A stretch of 64,000 nt of DNA, from the NCBI GenBank assembly GCA_964058805.1, contig CAXKVV010000004.1, positions 372,001 through 436,000 on the forward strand, read 5' to 3'. The translations under genes were made by a program, and so were the position numbers. Below, in pieces: positions 25,122-36,783 of the stretch. The notes beneath the pieces are model-generated. The model was not told where the DNA came from, searched no databases, and saw only the letters and a program-made list of their open reading frames with translations. Every line of letters begins with the position of its first letter. Position 1 is the stretch's first letter. This DNA is from Schoenoplectus triqueter. Its lineage: Eukaryota > Streptophyta > Magnoliopsida > Poales > Cyperaceae.

Positions 25122-25504
25122 GAGCATCTCCAACGCAGATTTAGTTTCTAAAATCTTTTGTTTGACACGTCAGTTATTTGAACACATGGTTTCTAAAACT
25201 CAACCCTTCCGCTCCATCGCTGAATTGTGTTTTCTTAAACTATGAAGCGTCAGGTAGGACTCACGCCAATATAGTTCGCTAGTGGGAGGAAATTTAGCGC
25301 GCCAAACTTTAGTGAAAATAGAATTTTTTTTTTGCTCCATCGCTAGTTTTCAGTGTAGTTCTAAATTTGATTCGGATTAGAATCGAGTTTCTAAATTAGA
25401 AACCACAGTTCTAGTTTTTAAATTAGAAATCACTTCTCCAGCGCTAAAATTAAGATTATGCAGTGACACATCAGATTAAAAACTGAATTAAAACCCAGAT
25501 GCTC
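25122..25504. mobile_element. PIF/Harbinger-type MITE
   Basis: 383-bp element with inverted ends GAGCATCT at 25122 and AGATGCTC ending at 25504, flanked by TAA on both sides (25119-25121 and 25505-25507). The 3-bp TAA/TTA duplication with GAGCATCTCCAAC-type ends is characteristic of PIF/Harbinger MITEs. There is no coding capacity. It lies about 1.2 kb upstream of the xylose isomerase start codon. Confidence 0.75.
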
Positions 25505-26425
25505 TAATATTATTATTTGTTATATTATATAAGATAATTATGATTGGTTATTACCTTAATATTAAAAATAGATTATACCTTTCAGATTAAGATCTTCTCA
25601 TCATTTTATTTTCTGTATGGCGGCCTAACTCGGTCTATGTAAGCTTGCCTTGCGAGAGAATTTAATTATTCGATTACAGAAAATTATCTCGTTTCTATAT
25701 TTTAATTAGAAAAAAATGGCTTTGGGTAGATAGTCGTATAAAAACATCGGTGAAAGAGGATATCTCCTCCGGTTTATCTCACATCACTGATCAGAGATCT
25801 GATCCTCTATCCACTCAAAAAAAAAGGAATAATGTTGCTAGAATCTGACATGTGGATCCAGCAAGATACGTTACATCCTGACGATCCGATAATAAATTGT
25901 TGAGAAAAGAGAGATGTAACATGGACTTAAATGGTGAAACGAGACACAGAGAAACCGATAAACCTTTCAATAGGACCGCTGCGATCTTTGCTCTGACTCG
26001 AGGGCCTCGTGTCAAGCTAACCCTCCCTTTCATTTCCTGTGCACTGGGTGCATCTTGTATAAATATACAGTCTCATATATATATTTTTTTGACAAAACGG
26101 ACAAATTACTTATCATTTTTCATTATTTTTTAGAAAATTATACAATTTTAAAATGTTCAAATACCAAAAAAAAACATCTAGACGATATTTACAACCACCA
26201 AAAATAATATCCCAAAATCAAAACAAACACTGTAGAATTTAAAAAACCTAATCTTCAATGAACAAACACGATATTACAGTCTCCTATATATAAATAACAT
26301 CACCTAATTCGAGTAGACTGTGTATATTTAAAGAACGGTGAGCCAGGTTCAAGCAAAATAATAAGTCGGAGCTGAAATTAAGATAAAACCATTTTTGCTC
26401 GATATCATTATCCTCTCTCTCTCAC
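25505..26425. other. Upstream region of the xylose isomerase gene
   Basis: Non-coding, with short frames that match nothing. It presumably holds the promoter of the gene starting at 26720. A CT-rich stretch (26412-26426) precedes a TATA-like element. Confidence 0.5.
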
Positions 26426-26435
26426 TCTATAAGTA
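26426..26435 (+). promoter_or_regulatory. Probable TATA box of xylose isomerase
   Basis: The string TCTATAAGTA sits about 95 bp before a good 5' splice donor at 26523 and about 290 bp before the start codon. With the intron removed, the leader would be about 85-95 nt, a sensible length. This is inferred from sequence and spacing only. Confidence 0.55.
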
Positions 26436-26522
26436 GCAGAGGCGCCTCTTTGGGACCGTGATTATTTATTATTATTCGTAAGCATAATATTTTGGTTCTC
26501 TCTGGCTCTTGTCAGTTTTGAG

Positions 26523-26693
26523 GTAAGATCGTATAATCCTGCTTTTTCTTAATCAGGATTTTTCAGACTTTTCACGCTTCCTTGAGTTTTTCTCACGTTT
26601 TTTCTGGCATCCATTTCTGAAGCAAATTGAAAAGATTACGATTTCGTTAATCTTTGAAGAATAATATTTCTTTTTTACTGATTTTTGTTGCAG
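26523..26693 (+). other. Probable 5'-UTR intron of xylose isomerase
   Basis: The donor TTTTGAG|GTAAGATC at 26523 and the acceptor TTTTTGTTGCAG|GATTTG ending at 26693 bound a T-rich 171-bp segment, leaving a short spliced leader before ATG 26720. No upstream ATG remains between the acceptor and the start codon. Confidence 0.6.
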
Positions 26694-26719
26694 GATTTGG
26701 TTCTGTTAATTTGTGCGCG

Positions 26720-29700
26720 ATGAAGAAAATTGGCGGGTTGATGCTTTTGTTAAGCCTGTGTTTGAGCTTACCGGTCTTTGTAAGTAATCTAATACTGCTT
26801 TGAGATTATATGGTAGTCTAAGTTTTGATTAATTAATTATTTTCAATTCTTTAGATTGCTAGTACCACGAATACTTGCCCCGCTAATCTCGAGGCAAAGT
26901 GCGGTGATGATTCTTCAGATGATTGGAAAGGCGAATTCTTTCCTGGTATTCCCAAAATCAAATATGAGGTGATACTTTTTGTAAATTTACCATTGATCGC
27001 CAACTTTATTAATTTGAATTGGAATCTGATTCGATGATATCCTGGTATCACTATGTTCTAAAATTTTGTCTTGAAAAAATTTCCATTGATGTCTTTATGC
27101 TGAATTACTAATTCCAAATCTACAAATGGCAGGGTCCTACTAGCAAAAATCCACTTGCTTACAAGTGGTACAATGCTGAGGAAATAATTCTCGGAAAGAA
27201 AATGAAGGTGCTCTTGCAATATCATCTATTTGTTTTGCATAAATAAGTATTTTTTTCTCTTCGTTTTGGGTTTCACATATTACTTACATGTTGTTGATGT
27301 TATAACCGCAGGACTGGTTTAGATTTAGTGTAGCATTCTGGCACACATTCCGAGGAACTGGTGCTGATCCTTTTGGTGCGCCTACTAAGTCATGGCCATG
27401 GGAGGACGGCACCAATTCTGTTGCCATGGCTAAAAGAAGAAGTAAGTCATTTTCTTCCCATTTCTGTAAAACAATGTATTCTGATGTTCATTGCATTTTT
27501 TAAAGAATGCATAAAGGTTTCAATCCTTGTTTTGATGAAGTGTGTTGTAGTGACAAAAGGTCACAATTTTAGTGCATTTTTTTGGGTGCTTTGAGAGTCC
27601 CACTCATATGAAACAAAATGTACTGCTGATTGCAATTGCAGTGCTTTTCTGTAGTTTATTTTTTTTTTTGTTTCTGATTGTTTCATGGAAATGGTACAGT
27701 GAGAGCACATTTTGAGTTTATGGACAAACTTGGTGTCAACAGATGGTGCTTTCATGATAGAGACATTGCTCCTGATGCCAAAACCCTTCCAGTATATGCT
27801 CGTCTCTTCAGCTTTTTAAACTTCTGCAATTTGCAGTGGAAGCCTAAAAGATATATTTATTCTGCTTTTTTTATATTTGTTTTAACACTATGGTAGGAAA
27901 CAAATGCAAACTTGGATGAAGTAGTTGAGCTAGCAAAGGAACTTCAGGTCATTTTCTTCTCACTTCATAAGAGTTTTTTATCTGTTTCTCTGCTTCATTT
28001 ATCAATTTGCATTGCTAAATATTTTCTTTTAAAAATTTACAGGAAGGTACTGATATAAGACCACTATGGGGAACAGCTCAGCTGTTTATGCATCCTCGGT
28101 ACATGCATGGTGCTGCAACCAGGTGATACATCTATTTGTTTGTTTCTAAAATTTGGAGAGGGTATATTTTTATCTTAGATTTTATTAATTTGACTATTTG
28201 CAAGTTTAGCTCGGAGTTGGGAGTATATGCATATGCTGCTGCTCAGGTTAAGAAAGCCATCGAGGTAGTATTTTCGTCATTAAAATCTGAATGTCTAATT
28301 TTCTTATTTTCCATTGCCTTTTGAAATTTCTGATATGTCATAAACATTAGAGTTTCCTTCTTTGAAAGGTTACACATTATCTAGGAGGAGAAAATTATGT
28401 TTTCTGGGGTGGCCGAGAAGGATATCAGACTTTGTTGAATACAGATATGAAAAGAGAGCTTGATCATTTGGTAATGCACATTTTTTTCATATATTATTGT
28501 AGTTTTCTATGTTAACAATAGTTATCAGAGTAATTTTTAACAACTTATTTATCCTAGGCTGCTTTTCTTCAAGCGGCTGTTGATTATAAGAAGAAGATCG
28601 GGTTCAAAGGTATCTTTGTTGTTGGGCCTCATTTCTTTTTTCTAACAACTCTGTTTGTTAGAATTAGGTTATAAGCAAAATTGTATAATTCTAGGTGTTG
28701 ACATATATTATTTTTCATTTCCGTAGGGACCTTACTGATTGAACCTAAACCTCAGGAGCCAACAAAACACCAGTAAGTGTCAAATGCCACAGAGTTGGGT
28801 TTAATAATTTGTTCTAATGATTAGCATTTGTTAATTCATTATAATATACAGGTATGATTGGGATGCAGCAACTAGTTTTGCCTTCCTACAGAAGTATGGT
28901 CTGACAGGTAATGCTGATAATCTCAACCTGTATTGGATATCATAATAACTCTCTTCATATTATCTTGCCACTTATGCCTGATCATGACTATGCAGGAGAG
29001 TTTAAATTGAATATTGAGTGCAACCATGCAACTCTTTCTGGCCACAGGTGAGATTTTTCTGTCCACCCCACCCCAATTCAAAAATACATATAATGGCTAC
29101 ATACCGTTTATATTATAATTAACTTGTTTTTCATATTTCATTTTGACTTAGTTATCTTTAAAAACTAACTTCTTATATTTGCTATTGCCACTGCATTTCT
29201 TAGTCTTTTATGACATCAGGTCCAATAAAAATCAGGTTGTCAAGCAAGACAAAAAAAATTATCTTGATAAAAAATAATAATAATAAGACACTTCAGTTTT
29301 CAACTTAATCCCTAACTAAAAATACTCCGGACCATCTAGTAACTAGTTAGGGACTTGCATACAAATTCACTTTGTTTGATTATCATAAGCATTTATGATC
29401 AGGCTGAATAAACAAATTAGTAGGTGCAAAATTGCCAATATTAAGTGAAGTAACAACCTCACATGATTCCTGCTGATAACTCTAACATGTTCCATCATTT
29501 TCAAATATGAGACTTGTTGGGTTTTGTTCACAAATATACTAAAATATTGGTTGTGTTCTGTAAATATAAATAATACAATTTCTTTATCTCTCTGAAGTTG
29601 TCATCATGAGCTTGAAACTGCAAGAATTAATGGCTTATTAGGAAATATAGACGCCAATACCGGCGACCCCCAGATTGGTATGTGATATTCCTTTTTTCTA

Positions 29701-30779
29701 CTTTGTGATTCTTAATTGAAATTAAGTCTTTATATTAATTTAATTCATGTAATCATCTTTAAATAGGTTGGGACACAGATCAGTTCCTCACTGATATTGC
29801 TGAGGCCACTCTTGTAATGCTGAGTGTGGTTAGAAATGTAAGATCATGATGTCATATCAAGTTCCTATACTCTGTTCATACCTTTTTACTTTCCTTGCAT
29901 ACGTATAATTTATTAATGCCGTGTCACTTCCCTTCATCTAACTTTCTGTTACAGGGAGGCCTTGCTCCTGGTGGTTTTAACTTCGATGCGAAATTGTATG
30001 TTTAATCTTTCAAATAACCATATTATCCAATTTTCTCACCTTTCTTTAAGAGTAGTGGTAGACCATCAGCCATTTTAATATTTCTTTTATATTTTTTATA
30101 TATTTACTTCATGTTGTGGTGGCAGGAGGAGAGAAAGTACAGATGTTGAAGACATGTTTATTGCACACATTACTGGCATGGACACACTTGCACGTGGTCT
30201 TAGAAATGTTGCTAAACTTGTTGAGGTATTTCAGAAAATATTGATGCTCAATTGATTGGGAGTTAATTTTCATTTGTTTTTTTTTCTTTTAATTTGTCTA
30301 TTGCTCAACATTACTTTCTAGGATGGTTCTCTGGATAAGCTTGTGATGAAAAGATACAAAAGTTTTGACTCAGAAATCGGTGCTTTAATTGAGGTATATT
30401 CTCAAAAACAGTTTAATTATTAGAATTTTTCTTGGATATCATTTCCTTATATTGTAATTTCTTTCTATGTTACTGCTAGGCTGGTAAAGGTGATTTTGAG
30501 ACCCTAGAAAAGAAGGCAATTGAATGGGGAGAGCCTACAGTTTCCTCTGGGAAACAGGTAGATAATTATTTGAGATTTATTTTTTACTGTTCATGATGAG
30601 GCACGAATAACCATGGACATTTAATCCCTTCTCTTAATTATTTACATTTATTTTGGTATCATATATGTTTACCCTGAAGTAATTAGATTTGTTAGAGAGC
30701 ATTATTTATGACATTCTTATTTTTATGTTACGGAATCATGCAGGAACTAGCAGAGATGATCTTTCAATCAGCGCTGTAG
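26720..30779 (+). CDS. Xylose isomerase
   Basis: Converts D-xylose to D-xylulose (and glucose to fructose) using divalent metals. Twenty coding exons: 26720-26779, 26855-26968, 27133-27207, 27312-27441, 27700-27791, 27897-27947, 28043-28122, 28210-28264, 28369-28470, 28558-28609, 28727-28772, 28852-28907, 28996-29047, 29598-29677, 29767-29837, 29955-29995, 30126-30225, 30322-30393, 30480-30557 and 30744-30779. The 480 residues stay in frame. A hydrophobic signal peptide ([18 protein letters not shown]) points to the secretory pathway, as in other plant homologues. The catalytic FHDRD motif is at 144-148 (H145, D148), a metal-site Glu lies in GGREGYQ (E236), and [23 protein letters not shown] and GWDTDQF carry further metal and substrate ligands. 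The GGREGYQ and TDMKRELDH motifs fit the longer class II enzymes. The gene diverges from ObgC and converges with REV3. Confidence 0.96.
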
Positions 30780-32589
30780 AGGGCTTCCTTAAGGAGCGCT
30801 TATAAAATGGGACCAAAATAAGTTCAGTTTTGTAACTCTTTTTCTGTTTTCTTCTTTCCTTCTTACTTTTTACCACTTTAGTCTCTTTAGGAGACGATGG
30901 GTTAGTTGCACTTGTGTGATGAAGGGAGAATTCTATAATAACTAGAAAAATAAGGTTCCTGGGTTAATGATCGTTCTTAATTTTTTTTTTATGCTTCAAG
31001 CTAGTTGATTGTAGACGAGCTTTAATGACATGTGGTCGATGCATCATGAAATTTAAAAAATAAAAATAGTTCATATTAGATCATCTCATCTAATAAAGGA
31101 TTACGTCTTGTTATTAGTTTCAGTTAGCAGTAAAATCCACGTTAAAAATATACGTTATACATAGATCCACCAAAATTATTCCAAATTTCCAATTACCGAT
31201 TTTTGGCGCACGTTTTTTTTTTGAAGTAGCAGACAATATGTCTACTATTAAATTTTATAAATAAAAGGTCAAAAGAGAGTTACATATGTGGTATGAGAGA
31301 GGTAGATTTAGTAGAGATACAGATGTAGCAGAGCGGAGGTACAAGCAGAACTCATATAAGATTAAGGCTTGTATTGTAGATTTTTAGTCGATGGCATTAC
31401 AAAACGCTAACAGAAAGCTTATATCACAACACTAACACATACATACGACCAAATAGAGAGTTCTTACACCACATCATAGTAAATCAAGGTGTCCGTCACC
31501 AAAAATGAAAGTAACACAGCGAAAATAGATTAAGACCCATTTGCAGGTTATCTCATGGTGAATGTATTTTTTTTTTAAATAGAGCTCTCAATAATCCAAT
31601 TTATATTATTTTTTATATGTCTATTTTGGATTTTGAACTTGCACCACTCCGTAGGGAAGCGAAATTCAATATCATCTGTACTAGGTCTTTGAGAATTTGC
31701 CAATAACTCAAGGACTGGAAATGTGTATTTGCATCAGTGCTTAAATTAAAGCTCAATGCAAATATTAAAGGAGAACATCTAATCTCTTGCTAACAAATGA
31801 TCAGGAGCACAAGTTTCAATTTTGGAGCACGTCTTTGCTCTGATTATGAACTCTTTTACTGCCATGGCGATTAATAACAAGAACCAGTCTATAGTTCTTC
31901 ATCACCTGAACTTGTTACCGACATGTACCTTGTAGAAAGCTGCGGAGATGACGGGAGAAGGCGCGCTGATCGGCTGGTCAACGGAGAGAGTAGAGGCGGC
32001 TAGGTTATATGGACGAGTGGAAATGAGCGGTGTTGAGCTTTATTCAGAAAAGGCTGAAAATCACTTAAGGCTGGCTGGCCGAACGACTGAACCTCAGGGA
32101 CTGTTGATGATGGGATTGGGATGGATGAACTTATTTTCAACATTTTAACTGTTGTAATTGGCAATCAAAAGGTAATAAAGCACCAACAGTAGCTCCATCC
32201 CCCGCCCCCTCACATGTCAACCATGCTATTAATCTACAAACCCTTGAGGGCACATAACAGGACAGGAATTTTGTTATTAAAACGTATAGTCATGCAGTAA
32301 TATGTGGCATCAGTTCACTGCTTAATTTAGTATCCAAATGAAGCTATTAACTGTTATTGAAATTGTAATAATCAACAAAAATCTGTTCATGCACGTACAA
32401 TAATAGATACCAGGAACCACTACAATTCCCATTATAAAGAGGGTAAATGCAAATATCAAATTTCCCATCTTTTTTCCTATACAGAGAAACATTGCCTAAA
32501 GTTACAAGTTGAATTACAAATATACAAGAACTATTCACAGAACAGAGTATAAACAAAAACTGACAAAAGAAAATATACAAATACAGTGA
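30780..32589. other. Spacer between the convergent genes xylose isomerase and REV3
   Basis: Holds the 3' UTRs of both genes. At about 31210-31330 lies a dispersed retroposon-like repeat whose minus-strand 3' end reads TCTGCTACTTC followed by poly-A (T run on + strand at 31211-31220); related tails occur at 47427-47583. A 66-codon frame at 31948-32148 has no recognisable family and no splice context, and is not called as a gene. Confidence 0.5.
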
Positions 32590-35500
32590 TTAAAACAAAT
32601 CGGCCATGCCCTGTGGAAAGTACCCGACACAGGCAGCAGATTTAGAGAGGGCTCGTAACTCTTTTTGAACCTTTCTTCTCTCATAAAACACTGGACAAGT
32701 AAGAGAGATGCACTTCACACCACTCTCCACTTTCCAATCAGCTCCACCACAATGCCTACAGATCTGAAAAGGATAGAAAACCAATAAAACTAAAGCTCAG
32801 AAAAGTTTAAAGGGAACTTTTGCAAGGATAAAACCAGACAGTATCATGGATTTAAAAATTGTAATCCTGATTGCTTACTCTCTTAGTGCGCAAATTAACC
32901 CCTCTTTAGTGTAGAGTATCAGGACAAAGGGGTAATTTGGGAATCTTTCAAGGACAAAAGAAGCAACTTCAAAGCAAATTAGCTTTGATCTTTCTTAATC
33001 TTAAATTTAACATTTGGGTAATATTTTCTACTTATCACAAAAAAAAATGTTGTGGTAACTAAAAATTAACGGTACTGTGTGCTATTTACGAAGTTGAAAA
33101 TCATCTTGAAGTGCATTTTGCCAAACAATAGGAACACTTTACATTTTCTAAAACTTACATCATTAAGGTGCTGCATCTCGCGCTCCAATTTTGCGACTCT
33201 ACCAACTAAAACTGCACAGGCCACATCATCCTTCTCTACACAATCATCACAGAAAAAATCCAACCTCCTAGTAAACTTACCACACACCATGCAATGCTTG
33301 GACATATAATACCTATCAATTCTCCCGCCTCTATTATTCTCATTCAAATTTATGTTCATCATTCTTCGGACCGGCCTTGGCATCTCCACAAACCACTGGT
33401 ATAGATTGGCACCAACAAGGCCGAAAACACGCTGAAGTACTGGTATAATCTGTTTATTGATATAGTACAAATCATTTAGTCTATATGGAGAATCCAACTC
33501 CAACAGGAGATATGGGTCTATGACCATGTCCACTAGGCGTGCACCAGGTTCACCATGGACCACAACATATGGAACCCGCTCCCCATATTGAGGTTCAGCT
33601 CGTGGGTCTTGAGCCATAGCTTTAATTGCTACTATTGCTGAAGGAGGAACTGTAGCAGACCGAGTACTATAGGTACCTAATCTGACCTCTTTTGCAAATA
33701 TGAAGTCTTGCAGAGAAATCTTGCCAGACAATATACGAGTCCACTGATGCTCCAAGTAAGGTTTGACCTACATTCAGAATTGTTGAATTCCTTGTGAAAG
33801 TCAGTGATATTGTAAGAAAACTAAAGAAATGTTCTAGAAATATCAGTAACAAAGATCATACTAAATTAATCCTATTAAGCCTCAGTAACAGAAGAAAGAA
33901 AAATATTGGAATATGAGTAACAAAGATAATGTGAAAAAAAATTGGAATATGAGTAAACATACTCCAACTTGACTCAATCTGTGATCATGCAACAGTCCCA
34001 ATTGACAGAAAGTTGCACGAAGTAGCACCAAACAAGCCAGAAAAAAAGGAATAATAATAAACCAGAAAAGGGACATTGTACTTTAATTTGGCATTTTTAA
34101 AAATTAGTTAAGAAAAATACCAGGACTAAAGAGTAGTTCTACTTCAACCCAATTAAACCGCAGTGGTGCAACAAAATATCAATGCCTACTCCAAAACCAC
34201 CTTAAATATACCTTGAAAAAACCCAAAGTTTCCAACTGACAGTACATTTTTATGAGTTGGATCTAATAAACCAAAGTAATCCTTTGGTGGAAAATTGAGC
34301 GTCTACTCGTAGTCACCATTAAGGCTTACTGTAATCATCGGTACTTACAAGAGCAATCACAATACATTTGGTTCCTTTTTTAACAAGACGTCCACTAGAC
34401 AAAAGAATTAACCGAACTAAACAGTAATTAACTGTCAATAGAATAGCTTATTTTGATCAACTGAACATCATTTTTTTCTTCAGTCCTCACATTCGTAACT
34501 CAATTGAGCAACCTACCTAAACCCGTGCAACTAAATATAAAAAAAAATACAACAACAACAACAAAGCCTTTAATCCCAAATAAATTGGGGTAGGCTAGAA
34601 ATGAAACCCAATTTGAAAACATAAGATCAGTAAATATAAAAATAATAATAATACTAATAATAATTTTTAAAAAAAAAGTACCTTAGTTACGTCTTGATGT
34701 TCAAACATAATCCTAATAGACTTCTCTAGAATCTTTGCAACTGCTGGACAGGTGTCTCTTCGCACTGTCTCAATCCCCTTGGCATCAAAAGTCGGTGCCA
34801 TCTGATCAGCGCTCTCATAGCTATATCCCACATACCTCTTCTTGGTAAGTAGAAAACAAGGTCGGTAAACCTTCTCCAACTTTAATGTAACAGGTTCAGG
34901 ATTCATGCTTGTTATGGCAGAAGCAATTTCTTTTCCTATTCTAACTGCCTCCTTCACACTTCGACCTTTTAAAAGAACGAACATGCTGCAAAAGAATAAA
35001 ACATGAAGAGAAGGAAATAAGGCCAACATACATGATTTTACAAACAAAACTTAATATATAACTATAGAGGATACCCCTTTGTTTGAATAGGACAAAAGCA
35101 TAAAGTATGCAAGTATTATCCATTTTTATCAATAGTTTCTGGTCGGATCAGAACTATGTCAGGTCACTATTTTTTTCCACAAGAGGACAAGACCCAACAC
35201 AACCAGCCATCTGATCAGAGATGACCCAATCCACATCTGACTCATCAACCTGATTCATTGTGGTTTAAGAGTTAGCTAACTAGCTTTTGGTTTTGATTGT
35301 GCCTGCTTGGTCCTTTGCCATCCAACAGAACTTCTTGCATTTTATCTTGGAGCACAACAGATGGTTCTATTGCCATAAATTTTAAAGAATGCAGCAGTGG
35401 TTTCTTAGATAGCTTAATAAGCCAGTAAATTTAAATCGACAAGTAAAGAAAAGAATACAACATTAGACAACAGAATGCCAGCGGTAACTGGTAGTCAACC

Positions 35501-36752
35501 CTTCTTCTGCCATTTTTTAGAAAAATATATTATCATAGCATACCTATCAGTATCACCATATACAACCCGAGCATTCCACCCTGGATGCTGATTAACAAAC
35601 AAAATTGCTGTTTCTAGGGTTCTTCTGCCACACTGTACAATACTATCTGCCAGCTCCGCACAGGGCATGCGGCCACTGAATCCTGCAGCAGTATAACCAT
35701 ACGTGACATTGGCTATAAGCTTCAGCGCAAGTTGTCGTGCATTATATATCTGATAAAGGAGAGAAACAAAGGCATGTCAGGCTGCCAGAGAAGAGAACAT
35801 CATGGTACATGGAATAGGGACCAGATGTGAAATGCTGCTCTCATGGAGCTAAAATTCATGGCATGGTGCAGCTCAAAGAAACTGGACTGGAGTGATAACT
35901 AGTTTAGGAAACAACATATAATTTAATGAAGCGTTACTAGGTGGATATCAAATTATATTCTTTGTGGGACTTTCAATTGTTATTTAAAATATGTCAAAAA
36001 TAGATGGGATATAAAATCAAGTGGTCAAAGAAAATGATCATGTATTACAATATATATAAAAGACCAAAGCTAAATAAAGTTTAGATTGCTAATTTTGCTG
36101 TACCACTACATTACCATTCCTGTTTCCAAATGATTTATAAGCACAGCGTACAGACACTCAGCTGTATTCTGGTGACCCTGACTCAAACAACGAGTCACTA
36201 GGATAAACTTACAACTAACATTTTTTAGTGAAACAATCACTACTGTACATTTGTGCATCTTCAAGGGAACAAGTGAAGAAGAACACATAGACAAGACGGT
36301 AAGAGTCAGAGAGAGGCATTGAGGGAGTTGAGAGAGAATGAGAGAGTAATTTACCCTCTGAAGAACTTGTTGTGAGGGACACAACTTCTGCATGGCTTGT
36401 TTTACCATTAGCCTAGTTGATAATATTTCCTGAAGTAACCGGGGCAAAACACCTTTTCTTACCTGCAAACAATGCATGACCTTATAAAAAAAATAAGCAA
36501 ACCATGCATCACATGATACCTCAGATGTTTTATTGACATGCTAGGCCAGAAAAGTTGGTTTCTGGCTACTCTTGTCCAGGACTTGATCAGATGTCTAAAA
36601 TTATCCCAAGCAAAACAACACATTGAATGATACACTTCTGATGACAAATATAGTAGATTTAGTGCGGTAAACAGTCTCATGTGATATGATACCTCAGACA
36701 TTTAAAATTAGTTCATTTCTAGCCTAGACCAATTTATTTGGGATTAAAGACT

Positions 36753-36783
<31 letters not shown>

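Noticed and set aside
26720..30779. Xylose isomerase as a bacterial gene acquired by transfer
   Set aside because: It has 20 coding exons with canonical splice sites and a plant-type signal peptide; plants generally carry this gene.
31948..32148. 66-codon frame between xylose isomerase and REV3
   Set aside because: No known family, no splice context, and located between two 3' ends; length expected by chance.
36106..36701. Minus-strand frames continuing past REV3 exon 18 (36355-36462)
   Set aside because: They are read-through into introns; the conserved REV3 residues end at the splice sites used in the model.
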